43,584 nt of DNA, from positions 1 through 43,584 of the forward strand of contig DATJLQ010000113.1 of the NCBI GenBank assembly GCA_035509415.1, given 5' to 3'. The position numbers and the translations under genes are program-made. Positions 26,466 to 33,859 of the stretch are shown here, in pieces. Within the stretch, counting starts at the first letter, position 1. Each line of letters starts with the position of its first letter. Under the pieces are notes generated by a model that worked only from the letters and a program-made list of their open reading frames with translations, ran no database searches and was not told the origin of the DNA. This stretch comes from DATJLQ01 sp035509415 (GTDB lineage: Bacteria; Pseudomonadota; Alphaproteobacteria; JACZXZ01).

Positions 26466-27989
26466 ATGACGGACGCGATCGATCTTCTCGAGTTCCTGGG
26501 CCGCGGCGAGCCGGTGCGCGGCGCCGCGCCCTGGCCGCGCTTCGTCGTGACCGACGGCCATTGGCTCGCCCTCGCGTCCCATCTCGAGCGCACCGACTGG
26601 GCGCTTCTCGGCCTGTGGGCGTCGCCGGGCGAGGTGCACGCGGCCCTCTATCAGGAGACGCCGGCCGAGATCGCGATCGCGACCGTGCCCTGCCCCGACG
26701 GCCGCTTCGCGTCCCTCGCGCGCGCGCGGCCCGGCGCCGGACGGCTCGAGCGCGCGATCCGCGACCTCTTCGGCCTCGTCCCCGTGGGCAACCAGGATCT
26801 GCGTCCCTGGCTCGACCATGGCCAGTTTCCCGTGCGCCATCCGCTGTCCGGCGTCGCGCGCCGGCCGATCAACTGGGCGTCGGCCGAATACGCCTTCCTC
26901 GAGGCCGAGGGCGAGGCGCTGCACCAGATTCCGGTCGGGCCGGTCCATGCGGGCATCATCGAGCCCGGGCATTTCCGCTTCCATTGCTCGGGCGAGACGG
27001 TGGTGCGGCTCGAGGCGCGGCTCGGCTACGTGCACAAGGGCATCGAGGCCGCGATGGAGGGAAAGTTCCCGGCCGACGCGGCGAAGCCGGCGGCGCGTAT
27101 CTCGGGCGACAGCACGGTCGCCTACGGAATCGCCTTCGCGCGCGCGGCCGAGGCGGCGGCGGGAACCGAGGCGCCGGCGCGCGCCCATTGGCTTCGTGCG
27201 CTCATGGCCGAGCTCGAGCGCATCGCGAACCATATCGGCGATTTCGGCGCGATCTGCAACGACGCCTCGTTCGTGCTCATGCATTCGCGCTGCGGCATCC
27301 TGCGCGAGCGCGTGTTGCGCGCCGCCGAGCTTTCGTTCGGCCATCGGCTGATGATGGACTGCGTCGTCCCGGGCGGGGTCGCGCGCGATCTCGGCGACGA
27401 GGGACGGCGCCATCTCGAGCGCCTCGCGAAGCGCCTCGCGCGCGAGGTGAAGTCGCTCGAGCGCGTCTATGACGGGAAGCCGTCGCTCCTCGACCGCACG
27501 GTCGGCACCGGCATCGTGAGCGCCGCCCTCGCGCACCGGCTCGCGGCGGGCGGGCCGATCGGCCGCGCGTCGGCGCGCGGGTTCGACGCGCGGCGCATGC
27601 CCGCCTACCCGCCCTACGACGCGCTCGAGTTCGACGTCCCGGTGCTCGAGGAAGGCGACGTCAATGCGCGCATCTGGCTGCGCCTCAAGGAGATCGAGCA
27701 GAGCCTCCGTCTCGTCGAGCAGCTTCTCGCGGGCCTGCCCGAGGGGCCGCTCGCATCCGCGCTTCCGGCGCGCGCGGGCGAAGGCATGGCGCTGGTCGAG
27801 GGCTTCCGCGGCGACATTCTCGTCTGGATGCGCCTCGGGCCCGACGGACGGGTCGAGCGCTGCCACGCGCGCGATCCCTCCTGGTTTCAGTGGCCGCTGC
27901 TCGAGGCCGCGATCGAGGGCAACATCGTCGCGGACTTTCCGCTGTGCAACAAGTCGTTCAACTGCTCCTATTCGGGCCATGACCTTTAG
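26466..27989 (+). CDS. hyfG: Hydrogenase-4 large-subunit homologue without [NiFe] ligands (NuoCD-like)
   Basis: The protein combines a NuoC-like N-terminal domain (about 1-125) with a NuoD/hydrogenase large-subunit domain. In active group 4 hydrogenases the nickel is held by a CxxC near HKG(T/I)E and a C-terminal DPCxxC. Here the first site reads RISGDSTVAYG (Ser213, Ser216) and the second RDPSWFQWP (Ser472, Gln475), so all four cysteines are absent. The surrounding sequence (LGYVHKGIEAAMEGK, ELERIANHIGDFG, GGVARDL) is well conserved, so this is a maintained non-hydrogenase form like those of Ehr complexes. Two cysteines close to the C-terminus (494 and 500) are noteworthy. ATG at 26466 lies 7 bp after hyfF. 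Length 507 residues. Confidence 0.93.
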   Translation: MTDAIDLLEFLGRGEPVRGAAPWPRFVVTDGHWLALASHLERTDWALLGLWASPGEVHAALYQETPAEIAIATVPCPDGRFASLARARPGAGRLERAIRDLFGLVPVGNQDLRPWLDHGQFPVRHPLSGVARRPINWASAEYAFLEAEGEALHQIPVGPVHAGIIEPGHFRFHCSGETVVRLEARLGYVHKGIEAAMEGKFPADAAKPAARISGDSTVAYGIAFARAAEAAAGTEAPARAHWLRALMAELERIANHIGDFGAICNDASFVLMHSRCGILRERVLRAAELSFGHRLMMDCVVPGGVARDLGDEGRRHLERLAKRLAREVKSLERVYDGKPSLLDRTVGTGIVSAALAHRLAAGGPIGRASARGFDARRMPAYPPYDALEFDVPVLEEGDVNARIWLRLKEIEQSLRLVEQLLAGLPEGPLASALPARAGEGMALVEGFRGDILVWMRLGPDGRVERCHARDPSWFQWPLLEAAIEGNIVADFPLCNKSFNCSYSGHDL

Positions 27990-27998
27990 GGCGCCGAG

Positions 27999-28532
27999 AT
28001 GTGGAAGCTGATCGCGCGTAACGTTCTCTTGGGCGCCGCGACCGAGCGGGCGCCGCGGCCGAGCGAGGATGCGCTCGCCCAGCTCGGCCGGCGCGTGGAC
28101 GATCTCGCGCGCGCCCATCTCGGCCGCTCGCTCGCGATCCGCGAGGTCGATGCGGGCTCGTGCAACGGCTGCGAGCTCGAGATCCACGCGCTCAACAATC
28201 CGATCTACGACCTCGAGCGCTTCGGCATCCGCTTCGTCGCCTCGCCGCGCCACGCCGACGTGCTGCTCGTGACCGGGCCGGTGAGCGTGAACATGCGCGA
28301 GGCGTTGTTGCGCACCTACGATGCGACCCCCGACCCGAAATGGGTCGTGGCGGCGGGCGATTGCGCCTTCGATGGCGGCTGCTTCGCGGGCGGCTACGCA
28401 ATCGTGGGCGGGGTCGACCGGGTGGTGCCGGTCGATCTCCATATCCGCGGCTGCCCGCCCACACCCACCGCCTTGCTCGAGGGGCTCCTGGCCCTTCTGC
28501 AGCAATCGCGCGGCAAGGTCGCGGCCCCGTGA
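27999..28532 (+). CDS. hyfI: Hydrogenase-4 small-subunit homologue (NuoB-like, [4Fe-4S])
   Basis: This subunit carries the [4Fe-4S] cluster next to the large-subunit active site, equivalent to complex I cluster N2. In 177 residues all four ligands are present: Cys55 and Cys58 (SCNGCELEIHALNNP), Cys122 (AAGDCAFDGG) and Cys152 (RGCPPTPTALLEGL). Cys128 is an extra, non-canonical cysteine. So electron transfer is likely retained although the nickel site is lost in HyfG. The ATG at 27999 lies 9 bp after the hyfG stop, and the stop overlaps the following GH17 gene by 4 bp (GTGA). Confidence 0.94.
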   Translation: MWKLIARNVLLGAATERAPRPSEDALAQLGRRVDDLARAHLGRSLAIREVDAGSCNGCELEIHALNNPIYDLERFGIRFVASPRHADVLLVTGPVSVNMREALLRTYDATPDPKWVVAAGDCAFDGGCFAGGYAIVGGVDRVVPVDLHIRGCPPTPTALLEGLLALLQQSRGKVAAP

Positions 28533-30259
28533 GTCCGAGTGCCCCGAGCCGGAGCCTTGCGTTCCTCCTCGCGGCCCTCGCCCTCGCGGCGCTTGCCAAT
28601 CTCGCCTATTGGGGCGAGCGCGGGCGCCTCCAGCCCGTGCCCGACGCGGGCTCGGACACGATCCAGAGCGTCTCCTTCAGTCCCTACCAACGCGGCGAAA
28701 ATCCCCTCATGCACATCACGCCGACCCAGGACGAGATTTCGTCCGACGTCGCCGTGCTCGCGGGGCGCGTGAGTGCCCTCAGGACCTATACCAGCCTCGA
28801 GGGGCTCGACCAGGTCGCGCACGACGCGGAGCCGCTCGGCATCAAGGTCGAGCAGGGCATCTGGCTCGGCCGCGACCCGGACGTGAACGAGCGCGAGGTC
28901 GAAAGCGGCATATCGCTCGCCAACCGCTATCCGAAGACGATCACGCGCGTCATCGTCGGGAACGAGGTGCTGCTGCGGCGCGACCTCACGGCGGGCCAGC
29001 TCCTCGGCTATATCCGGCGCGTGAAGCAGGAGGTGAAGCAACCCGTGACCTACGCGGACGTGTGGGAATATTGGCTCAAGAACCCCGAGCTCGCGTCCGC
29101 GGTCGATCTCGTCACCATCCACATCCTGCCCTATTGGGAGGACCAGCCGGTCGGCATCGACGACGCGCTCGGCCACGTGCTCTCGATCTACCGGCAGGTC
29201 GAGGCCGCGTTCCCCGGGAAGCCGATCGCGATCGGCGAGGTCGGCTGGCCGAGTGCCGGGCGCATGCGCGACGGCGCCAGGCCGAGCCTGGTCAACGAGG
29301 CGCGCCTCGTGCGCGGCGTGATCCGCGCGGCGTCCGCCGGGCATTTCGACTACAACATCGTGGAAGCCTTCGACCAGCCCTGGAAACGCCAGCTCGAGGG
29401 CACGGTGGGCGGCCATTGGGGCATCCTCGACGCCGACCGCGAGGCCAAATTCGAGCTCGCGGGCCCGGTCTCGAACGATCCCGATTGGCGTTGGCAATGG
29501 GCCTTCTCGACCGGCTTCGCGGCCCTCGCGACCCTCGTCGCGGCCTGGCGCCGGCGTCCCTATCGCGGCTTGGGCGCGTTTTTCCTGCCGCTCGCCGCGC
29601 AATTCCTCGGGACGCTCCTGGTGCTCGATGTCGGCCTGACGACGACCATCAGCTGGTCGCCCTTCGACTGGGTCACGGGCGGGCTCGGCCTCGCCGCGAG
29701 CGCCATCCTCACGGTGCCGCTCCTCAAGGCGGTCGACGCGCGCGCCTGCGGCACGATCTGGCCCCAGGCGCCGATCCCGACCGTCGAGGAGGCGCTCAAT
29801 CTCCTGCGCCGGCGCCCGACGCCGGGACCCTCCTTCGGCGAGCGCATGCTCGGGCTGCTGCAGTTCGGCTTCGTGGTCGGCGCGGTGGTCGCGACACTGG
29901 CACTCGTGATCGACCCGCGTTATCGCGATTTTCCGAGCGAGGCGTTCCTGGTGCCCGCCTTCGGCCTCGCGTTCCTCGCGCTCACCCAGGATCGCGCGGC
30001 ACCCAAGGGCGCCAGTCTCAACGAGGAGGCGCTTTTCGTGACGCTGCTCCTGCTCGGCGTTCCCGGCATCGTCGTGAGCGAGGCGTTGCAAAGCATGGCA
30101 AGCTTTACGCTCGGCAGCATCCTCGACGGCTTCGGCCGCGCGAGCGACAACAGCCAGGCGTTCGGCTGGTGCGGCGTGCTGATTCTCTTGGCCCTGCCCT
30201 GGGCGCTCAAGCTTTGGGCGCCCCGGTCCTCGGCCCGTCCTCGCGGGGCAACGCCTTAG
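28529..30259 (+). CDS. Membrane protein with GH17 (beta-1,3-glucanase/transglycosylase-like) domain
   Basis: The protein has an N-terminal membrane anchor (about 9-27), a glycoside hydrolase family 17 domain outside the cytoplasm (about 45-330) and a C-terminal half with several membrane segments (about 345-565). GH17 catalytic residues are visible: the acid/base Glu146 in IVGNEVLLRR and the nucleophile Glu237 in IGEVGWPSAG. The arrangement resembles NdvC-type proteins, which make or remodel beta-(1,3)/(1,6) glucans in rhizobia; no NdvB-like glucan synthase is nearby. The GTG start at 28529 overlaps the hyfI stop (GTGA), which couples it to the hydrogenase-related operon, an unexpected partner. 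The 3' end overlaps the convergent next gene by 53 bp. 576 residues. Confidence 0.87.
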   Translation: MSPSAPSRSLAFLLAALALAALANLAYWGERGRLQPVPDAGSDTIQSVSFSPYQRGENPLMHITPTQDEISSDVAVLAGRVSALRTYTSLEGLDQVAHDAEPLGIKVEQGIWLGRDPDVNEREVESGISLANRYPKTITRVIVGNEVLLRRDLTAGQLLGYIRRVKQEVKQPVTYADVWEYWLKNPELASAVDLVTIHILPYWEDQPVGIDDALGHVLSIYRQVEAAFPGKPIAIGEVGWPSAGRMRDGARPSLVNEARLVRGVIRAASAGHFDYNIVEAFDQPWKRQLEGTVGGHWGILDADREAKFELAGPVSNDPDWRWQWAFSTGFAALATLVAAWRRRPYRGLGAFFLPLAAQFLGTLLVLDVGLTTTISWSPFDWVTGGLGLAASAILTVPLLKAVDARACGTIWPQAPIPTVEEALNLLRRRPTPGPSFGERMLGLLQFGFVVGAVVATLALVIDPRYRDFPSEAFLVPAFGLAFLALTQDRAAPKGASLNEEALFVTLLLLGVPGIVVSEALQSMASFTLGSILDGFGRASDNSQAFGWCGVLILLALPWALKLWAPRSSARPRGATP

Positions 30260-30614
30260 CCCGGCGGCGCACGAGCGCGACGAGGCCGAGCACGAGCGCG
30301 AGCGCCCCCATCTCGACATTGTAGTTGGCGATGGCGATCGCGGCGAAAACGGCGGCGACGGCGGCGGGCGCGCGGCCGCCGCGGAAAAGCGCCACCGCTC
30401 CCGCGACCAGCGCCGCCACGCCGAAGAGCGAGCTGTGCTGGCCGACCAGAAGCGTGAAGCGGATCGTGCACCAATCGGGGTGCGGGGTGGCGTTGCAGGT
30501 GAGCGCCGCGGCACTCGGCTCGACGTAGATCTGGCGCAGCTCCCACGAGCCCGCCCAGGCGAGCGCCATGGCGACGAGGCCGAGCCACAAGGCCTTCGAG
30601 CGCAGCAGCGTCAT
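30207..30614 (-). CDS. Small inner-membrane protein of unknown function
   Basis: I do not recognise this 135-residue protein. It has about four hydrophobic segments (e.g. LWLGLVAMALAWAG and FGVAALVAGAVALF), a periplasmic-looking loop with two cysteines (ALTCNATPHPDWC) that could form a disulfide, and a basic C-terminal tail. The ATG at 30614 has GGGGGAG upstream at a suitable distance; the frame continues 12 codons further without hydrophobic content. Its 3' end overlaps the end of the GH17 gene on the other strand by 53 bp. A frame in antisense to a real gene end deserves caution, but the membrane pattern outside the overlap supports it. Confidence 0.7.
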   Translation of the reverse strand: MTLLRSKALWLGLVAMALAWAGSWELRQIYVEPSAAALTCNATPHPDWCTIRFTLLVGQHSSLFGVAALVAGAVALFRGGRAPAAVAAVFAAIAIANYNVEMGALALVLGLVALVRRRAKALPREDGPRTGAPKA

Positions 30615-30626
30615 CGCTCCCCCGCG

Positions 30627-30662
30627 CCGGTTTTGCTTCCGGTTCCGCACCCGGTTTTGCCT
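30627..30662. repeat. Three tandem 12-bp units (CCGGTTTTGCNN)
   Basis: CCGGTTTTGCTT, CCGGTTCCGCAC and CCGGTTTTGCCT follow each other with an exact 12-bp period, directly upstream of the small membrane protein gene (start 30614). A GGCC-GCAA-GGCC hairpin (30665-30676) follows. Confidence 0.6.
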
Positions 30663-30699
30663 TTGGCCGCAAGGCCGCTTTTCGCTCGAATGCCCATGG

Positions 30700-30741
30700 G
30701 ATGCAGCTATGTGATGCAGCTATGTTATGACGCGGCTATGT
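30700..30741. repeat. Tandem 13-bp repeat GATGCAGCTATGT, two exact copies and one diverged
   Basis: The unit occurs at 30700-30712 and 30713-30725 without a mismatch. A 16-bp variant, TATGACGCGGCTATGT, follows at 30726-30741. The array lies in the 194-bp gap between the divergent small membrane protein and YdjC-family genes and is AT-richer than its surroundings, so it could lie in or near the promoter of either. Confidence 0.7.
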
Positions 30742-30808
30742 TATATCGGGTCCGACGGCGGCGGTCGAACCGAGTTTGGCCCGGACGGGGGAGCGGCTCT
30801 TGAGCGCA

Positions 30809-31705
30809 ATGGCGACCTCATCCTCGCGCGCGGCGGCGCGGCCCGGAGCGGCGACCGGATTCGTCCTGTGCGCCGACGATTACGGCCTCGCCCCCGGCGT
30901 CGGCCAAGCGATTCGCGACCTCCTCGCCCGGAAGCGCCTCTCGGCCACGAGCTGCATGACGGGGAGCGGCTTCTGGCCGCAAGAGGCCGAGCTCCTGAAG
31001 CCGCTCGCGGATGAGGCCGATATCGGCCTCCATCTCACCCTCACCGACCAGCGCCCCTTGGGGGCGATGCCGCTTCTGGCGCCCGGCGGCAAGCTGCCCC
31101 CGGTCATGAGCCTGATCCGCCGCGCTTATCTAGGCGAACTCGCGCGCCCGCCGTTCCAAGCCGAGATCGCGGCCGAGCTCGAGCGCCAGATGGACCGGTT
31201 CGAGGCGGCTCTCGGGCGAGCCCCCGATTATCTCGACGGCCATCAGCACGTGCACCAGCTTCCCGGCGTGCGCGATCTCACGATCGAGCTTTTCAAGCGT
31301 CGCGTCGCTCCGCGCGGCGGCTATGTGCGCTTCCTCACCGAACCCTTGGGCGCGATCCTCGGGCGCGGCTTTCTCAAGGAGGCGATCGGCCTCTCGCTCA
31401 TCGGACGCGGCTTCGCGCGGCGCGCGCGCGCGGCGGGCATTCCGGGGAACAGGCGCTTCGCCGGCATTCACGATTTCACGCTCACGCGCCCCTACGAAGC
31501 GCTGTTCGAGAGCTTCGTCGCGGGCGCGCCCCAGGGGCTTTTGGTCATGTGCCATCCGGGCCTCGCGGACGCCGACCTCGCCGCCGCCGACCCCGTCACC
31601 ACCCAGCGCGAGGCGGAATATCGCTATTTTTCGAGCGAAGCCTTCCTGGCCGCGCTCGAAAAGCACCGGCTCCGGGTCGTGCGCTTCCGCGATCTCGGCG
31701 CTTGA
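30809..31705 (+). CDS. YdjC/ChbG/HpnK family carbohydrate deacetylase
   Basis: Members remove N-acetyl groups from small acetylated sugars or, as HpnK, from hopanoid-linked glucosamine, using a divalent metal. In 298 residues the metal-site motifs are present: CADDYGLAPG (Asp23-Asp24), GLHLTLTD with His75, and YLDGHQHVHQLPGV with His145. The late LLVMCHPGLAD motif completes the active site. No hopanoid genes are nearby, so HpnK is not favoured over other members. The start is uncertain: ATG at 30809 is used, but a TTG at 30800 has GGGGGAG at a better distance and would add three residues. Confidence 0.88.
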   Translation: MATSSSRAAARPGAATGFVLCADDYGLAPGVGQAIRDLLARKRLSATSCMTGSGFWPQEAELLKPLADEADIGLHLTLTDQRPLGAMPLLAPGGKLPPVMSLIRRAYLGELARPPFQAEIAAELERQMDRFEAALGRAPDYLDGHQHVHQLPGVRDLTIELFKRRVAPRGGYVRFLTEPLGAILGRGFLKEAIGLSLIGRGFARRARAAGIPGNRRFAGIHDFTLTRPYEALFESFVAGAPQGLLVMCHPGLADADLAAADPVTTQREAEYRYFSSEAFLAALEKHRLRVVRFRDLGA

Positions 31706-31968
31706 TTCTTCAATCCCTGGCGCGCGTTACTTGAGATGCTGCGGCGCAATATTGACGCGCGCCGCGGGTCTTCGGCGAACTTTCGTCTTTGCACAATATT
31801 TCTCATGACAAATGCTAAAAAGCGCGTGATCTCGACCCCGGCACTCTATATAAATTGTCACGTAATCGTTTCGTCAGAAGAACGCGGCCGCCGCCTAGGA
31901 CAATGCAACGCCCGCATGACCGACGAGAGCCAACCAAGCGACAGCCGCGCCATGAAAGCGCGCGCGTC
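31706..31968. other. AT-rich intergenic region before the SGNH hydrolase gene
   Basis: This 263-bp gap contains the most AT-rich stretch of the surrounding region (about 31780-31870). TTGCAC (31789-31794) and a CTATATAAATTGTCA block (31846-31860) are possible promoter parts for the downstream gene, but no pair with standard spacing and good hexamers stands out. No gene is visible. Confidence 0.4.
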
Positions 31969-32784
31969 ATGAGCGCGCGTCCGGGCGTACGCGTGCGTTC
32001 GCGCGCGTGGCAGGGCGCGCTTCTGTGCGCCGCCCTCGGCGCCACGCTGTTCGCGGTGGTGCCCCTCGGCAGCGGCGAGGAGCCGGGAGCGCGCGAGCGC
32101 GCGAGCGATTGCTACGCGCCGGCCTCGGCGCTTATCGGGAATGGCGCGGCCTTGAGCCGCACGGCCATGCGGCTCCGGCGCGGCGAGCCCGTGACCATCG
32201 TCGCCTTCGGCTCGTCCTCGACCTTCGGCGCCGGCGCCAGCGACCGCGCCCACGCCTACCCGGCCCAGCTCGCGAGCGAGCTCCAGCGCCGCTTCCCGTC
32301 GAGCGAAATCACGGTCGTCAACAAGGGCATCAACGGCGAGCAGGCGCCGCAGATGCTCGCGCGCCTCGAGCGCGACGTGATCGCGCTTCATCCCGACCTC
32401 GTGATCTGGCAGACCGGCAGCAACGAGATCCTGCGCCATGCCGATCTCGTGCGCTTCCGCGATTTGACGCTCGCGGGCCTCGCGCGCCTCAAGGCGGCGG
32501 GCATCGAAACCATCCTGATGGACGCGCAATACACGCCGCGCATCATCGCGAACCCGAGCTACGGCGACTTCAACGCGGCACTCGAGAGCGTCGCGCGCGC
32601 GGACCACGTGCCGCTCTTCGACCGCTTCAAGGCGATGCAGTTCTGGCTCGCGACCGAGCGGCGCGGCTGGTCGGACATGGTGGCGCGCGACCGGCTGCAT
32701 TTGAACGACCACGGCTACCGCTGCGTCGCGGCCGAGGTCGCCTCGCTCATCGCCGCCGACACGCGCGCACTCGCCGCGCGCTAG
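31969..32784 (+). CDS. SGNH/GDSL-family hydrolase, exported
   Basis: The fold is that of SGNH esterases and lipases. The four blocks are visible: FGSSSTFGAGA (nucleophile Ser in the block I position), NKGINGEQA (block II Gly), WQTGSNEIL (block III, Asn) and DRLHLNDHGY (block V Asp and His). An N-terminal signal or anchor (ALLCAALGATLFAVVPLG) places it in the periplasm or outside. The ATG at 31969 gives a positively charged N-region before the hydrophobic core; in-frame codons upstream are less likely. Carbohydrate O-deacetylation is a common role in this subfamily but is not proven here. 271 residues. Confidence 0.87.
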   Translation: MSARPGVRVRSRAWQGALLCAALGATLFAVVPLGSGEEPGARERASDCYAPASALIGNGAALSRTAMRLRRGEPVTIVAFGSSSTFGAGASDRAHAYPAQLASELQRRFPSSEITVVNKGINGEQAPQMLARLERDVIALHPDLVIWQTGSNEILRHADLVRFRDLTLAGLARLKAAGIETILMDAQYTPRIIANPSYGDFNAALESVARADHVPLFDRFKAMQFWLATERRGWSDMVARDRLHLNDHGYRCVAAEVASLIAADTRALAAR

Positions 32785-32801
32785 CCCGGGGCGACGCCCC
32801 C

Positions 32802-33830
32802 TCACTCGCCCCAGATCAGGAACAGGCCGATGTCGCCCGGGAAGCCGCCCGGGTAATCGAGCACGCGCGCCGCGAGGCGGAAGCCGCGCGGGTGCAGGTC
32901 GCGCTGCCAGCGGAGATAGATTTCCGCCGCCTCGCCGCGCAGCGTCTCGGGCCAGTCGGGCTCGGGCAGGTTGATCGCGCGCCCGCGGTCGCTGCACAGC
33001 TCGCTCGGGAAGCGCAGTAGCATGAATTCCTTGTCGCCGCGTTCGGCCGCCACGCGCGCCTCGTGGAGCAGCGCCTGCCAGGCAGGGTCGGCGATGTGCT
33101 TGTCGATCATGGCCTGGACCAACGCGCGGCGGTGCTGGGCGGCGTCGAGGGTCGCATCGAGCCGGTGCTTGCCCTGGCCGAATTTGTAGTCCTCCACGAG
33201 ATGGCGGAAATCGTCGACCGAGAAGCTCGGCTCGAGCGCCAGCGCCGCGGCGAGACTGGGCGCGGGCGCGGGCGCGGGCGCTCCGACCTCGTGGTGGTTG
33301 TGGAAGAAGCGCCGGTCGATCGCGGCGAACACGCCGGCGGGCGCCGCACTCGCCGCACCCGCGCCGCCCGCGCTCCCGCCCGCCTCGGCGGCCAGCGCCC
33401 GCAGCAAATCCGCGCGGCTCACGATGCCGACGATCCGGTCGTCGCGCAGAACCGGCACGCGCTTGATGCGGTAGGTCGCGAGCAGGCGCGCGATCTCGGC
33501 GCACTCGGCGTGCTCGGTGACCGAGACGAGCGGCGTCGACATGATCTCGCGCGCCTTCCGGCCGGGCGCGCGCAGATGCGCGAGAAAGTCCGGGTTGAGC
33601 GCTTCGCCCTCGGCGAGGAGATCGAGCCACCAGTTCTTGCGCGCGTCTCCCGTCGGCTCGGGGCGGCCGATGAGGTCGCCCTCGCTCACCATGCCGAGCG
33701 GCACGCCGGCCGCGTCCACCACCGGCACGCCGCTGATGCCGCGCGCGAGCATGAGCTTCGCGATCTCGCTTTCGGACGCGTCGGGACCGACCGAGACCAC
33801 GTCGGTCGTCATCACCTCGCCCGCTTTCAT
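32802..33830 (-). CDS. Protein with two CBS domains and uncharacterised C-terminal domain
   Basis: CBS pairs bind adenine nucleotides and act as energy or redox sensors. The first CBS motif (about 1-58) includes VMTTDVVSVGPDAS and GISGVPVVDAAGVPLGMVSE; the second (about 93-148) includes IMSTPLVSVTE and RIKRVPVLRDDRIVGIVSRA. A linker of Ala, Gly and Pro follows, then a C-terminal part of about 150 residues (HLVEDYKFGQGKHRLDATLD ... DYPGGFPGDIGLFLIWGE) that I do not recognise. No membrane segment is visible. Start ATG at 33830, 29 bp after the alcohol dehydrogenase stop at 33860, so the two are probably cotranscribed. 342 residues. Confidence 0.88.
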   Translation of the reverse strand: MKAGEVMTTDVVSVGPDASESEIAKLMLARGISGVPVVDAAGVPLGMVSEGDLIGRPEPTGDARKNWWLDLLAEGEALNPDFLAHLRAPGRKAREIMSTPLVSVTEHAECAEIARLLATYRIKRVPVLRDDRIVGIVSRADLLRALAAEAGGSAGGAGAASAAPAGVFAAIDRRFFHNHHEVGAPAPAPAPSLAAALALEPSFSVDDFRHLVEDYKFGQGKHRLDATLDAAQHRRALVQAMIDKHIADPAWQALLHEARVAAERGDKEFMLLRFPSELCSDRGRAINLPEPDWPETLRGEAAEIYLRWQRDLHPRGFRLAARVLDYPGGFPGDIGLFLIWGE

Positions 33831-33859
33831 GGCGCCCCGCGCTCCGCTGCTCCGTCCGC

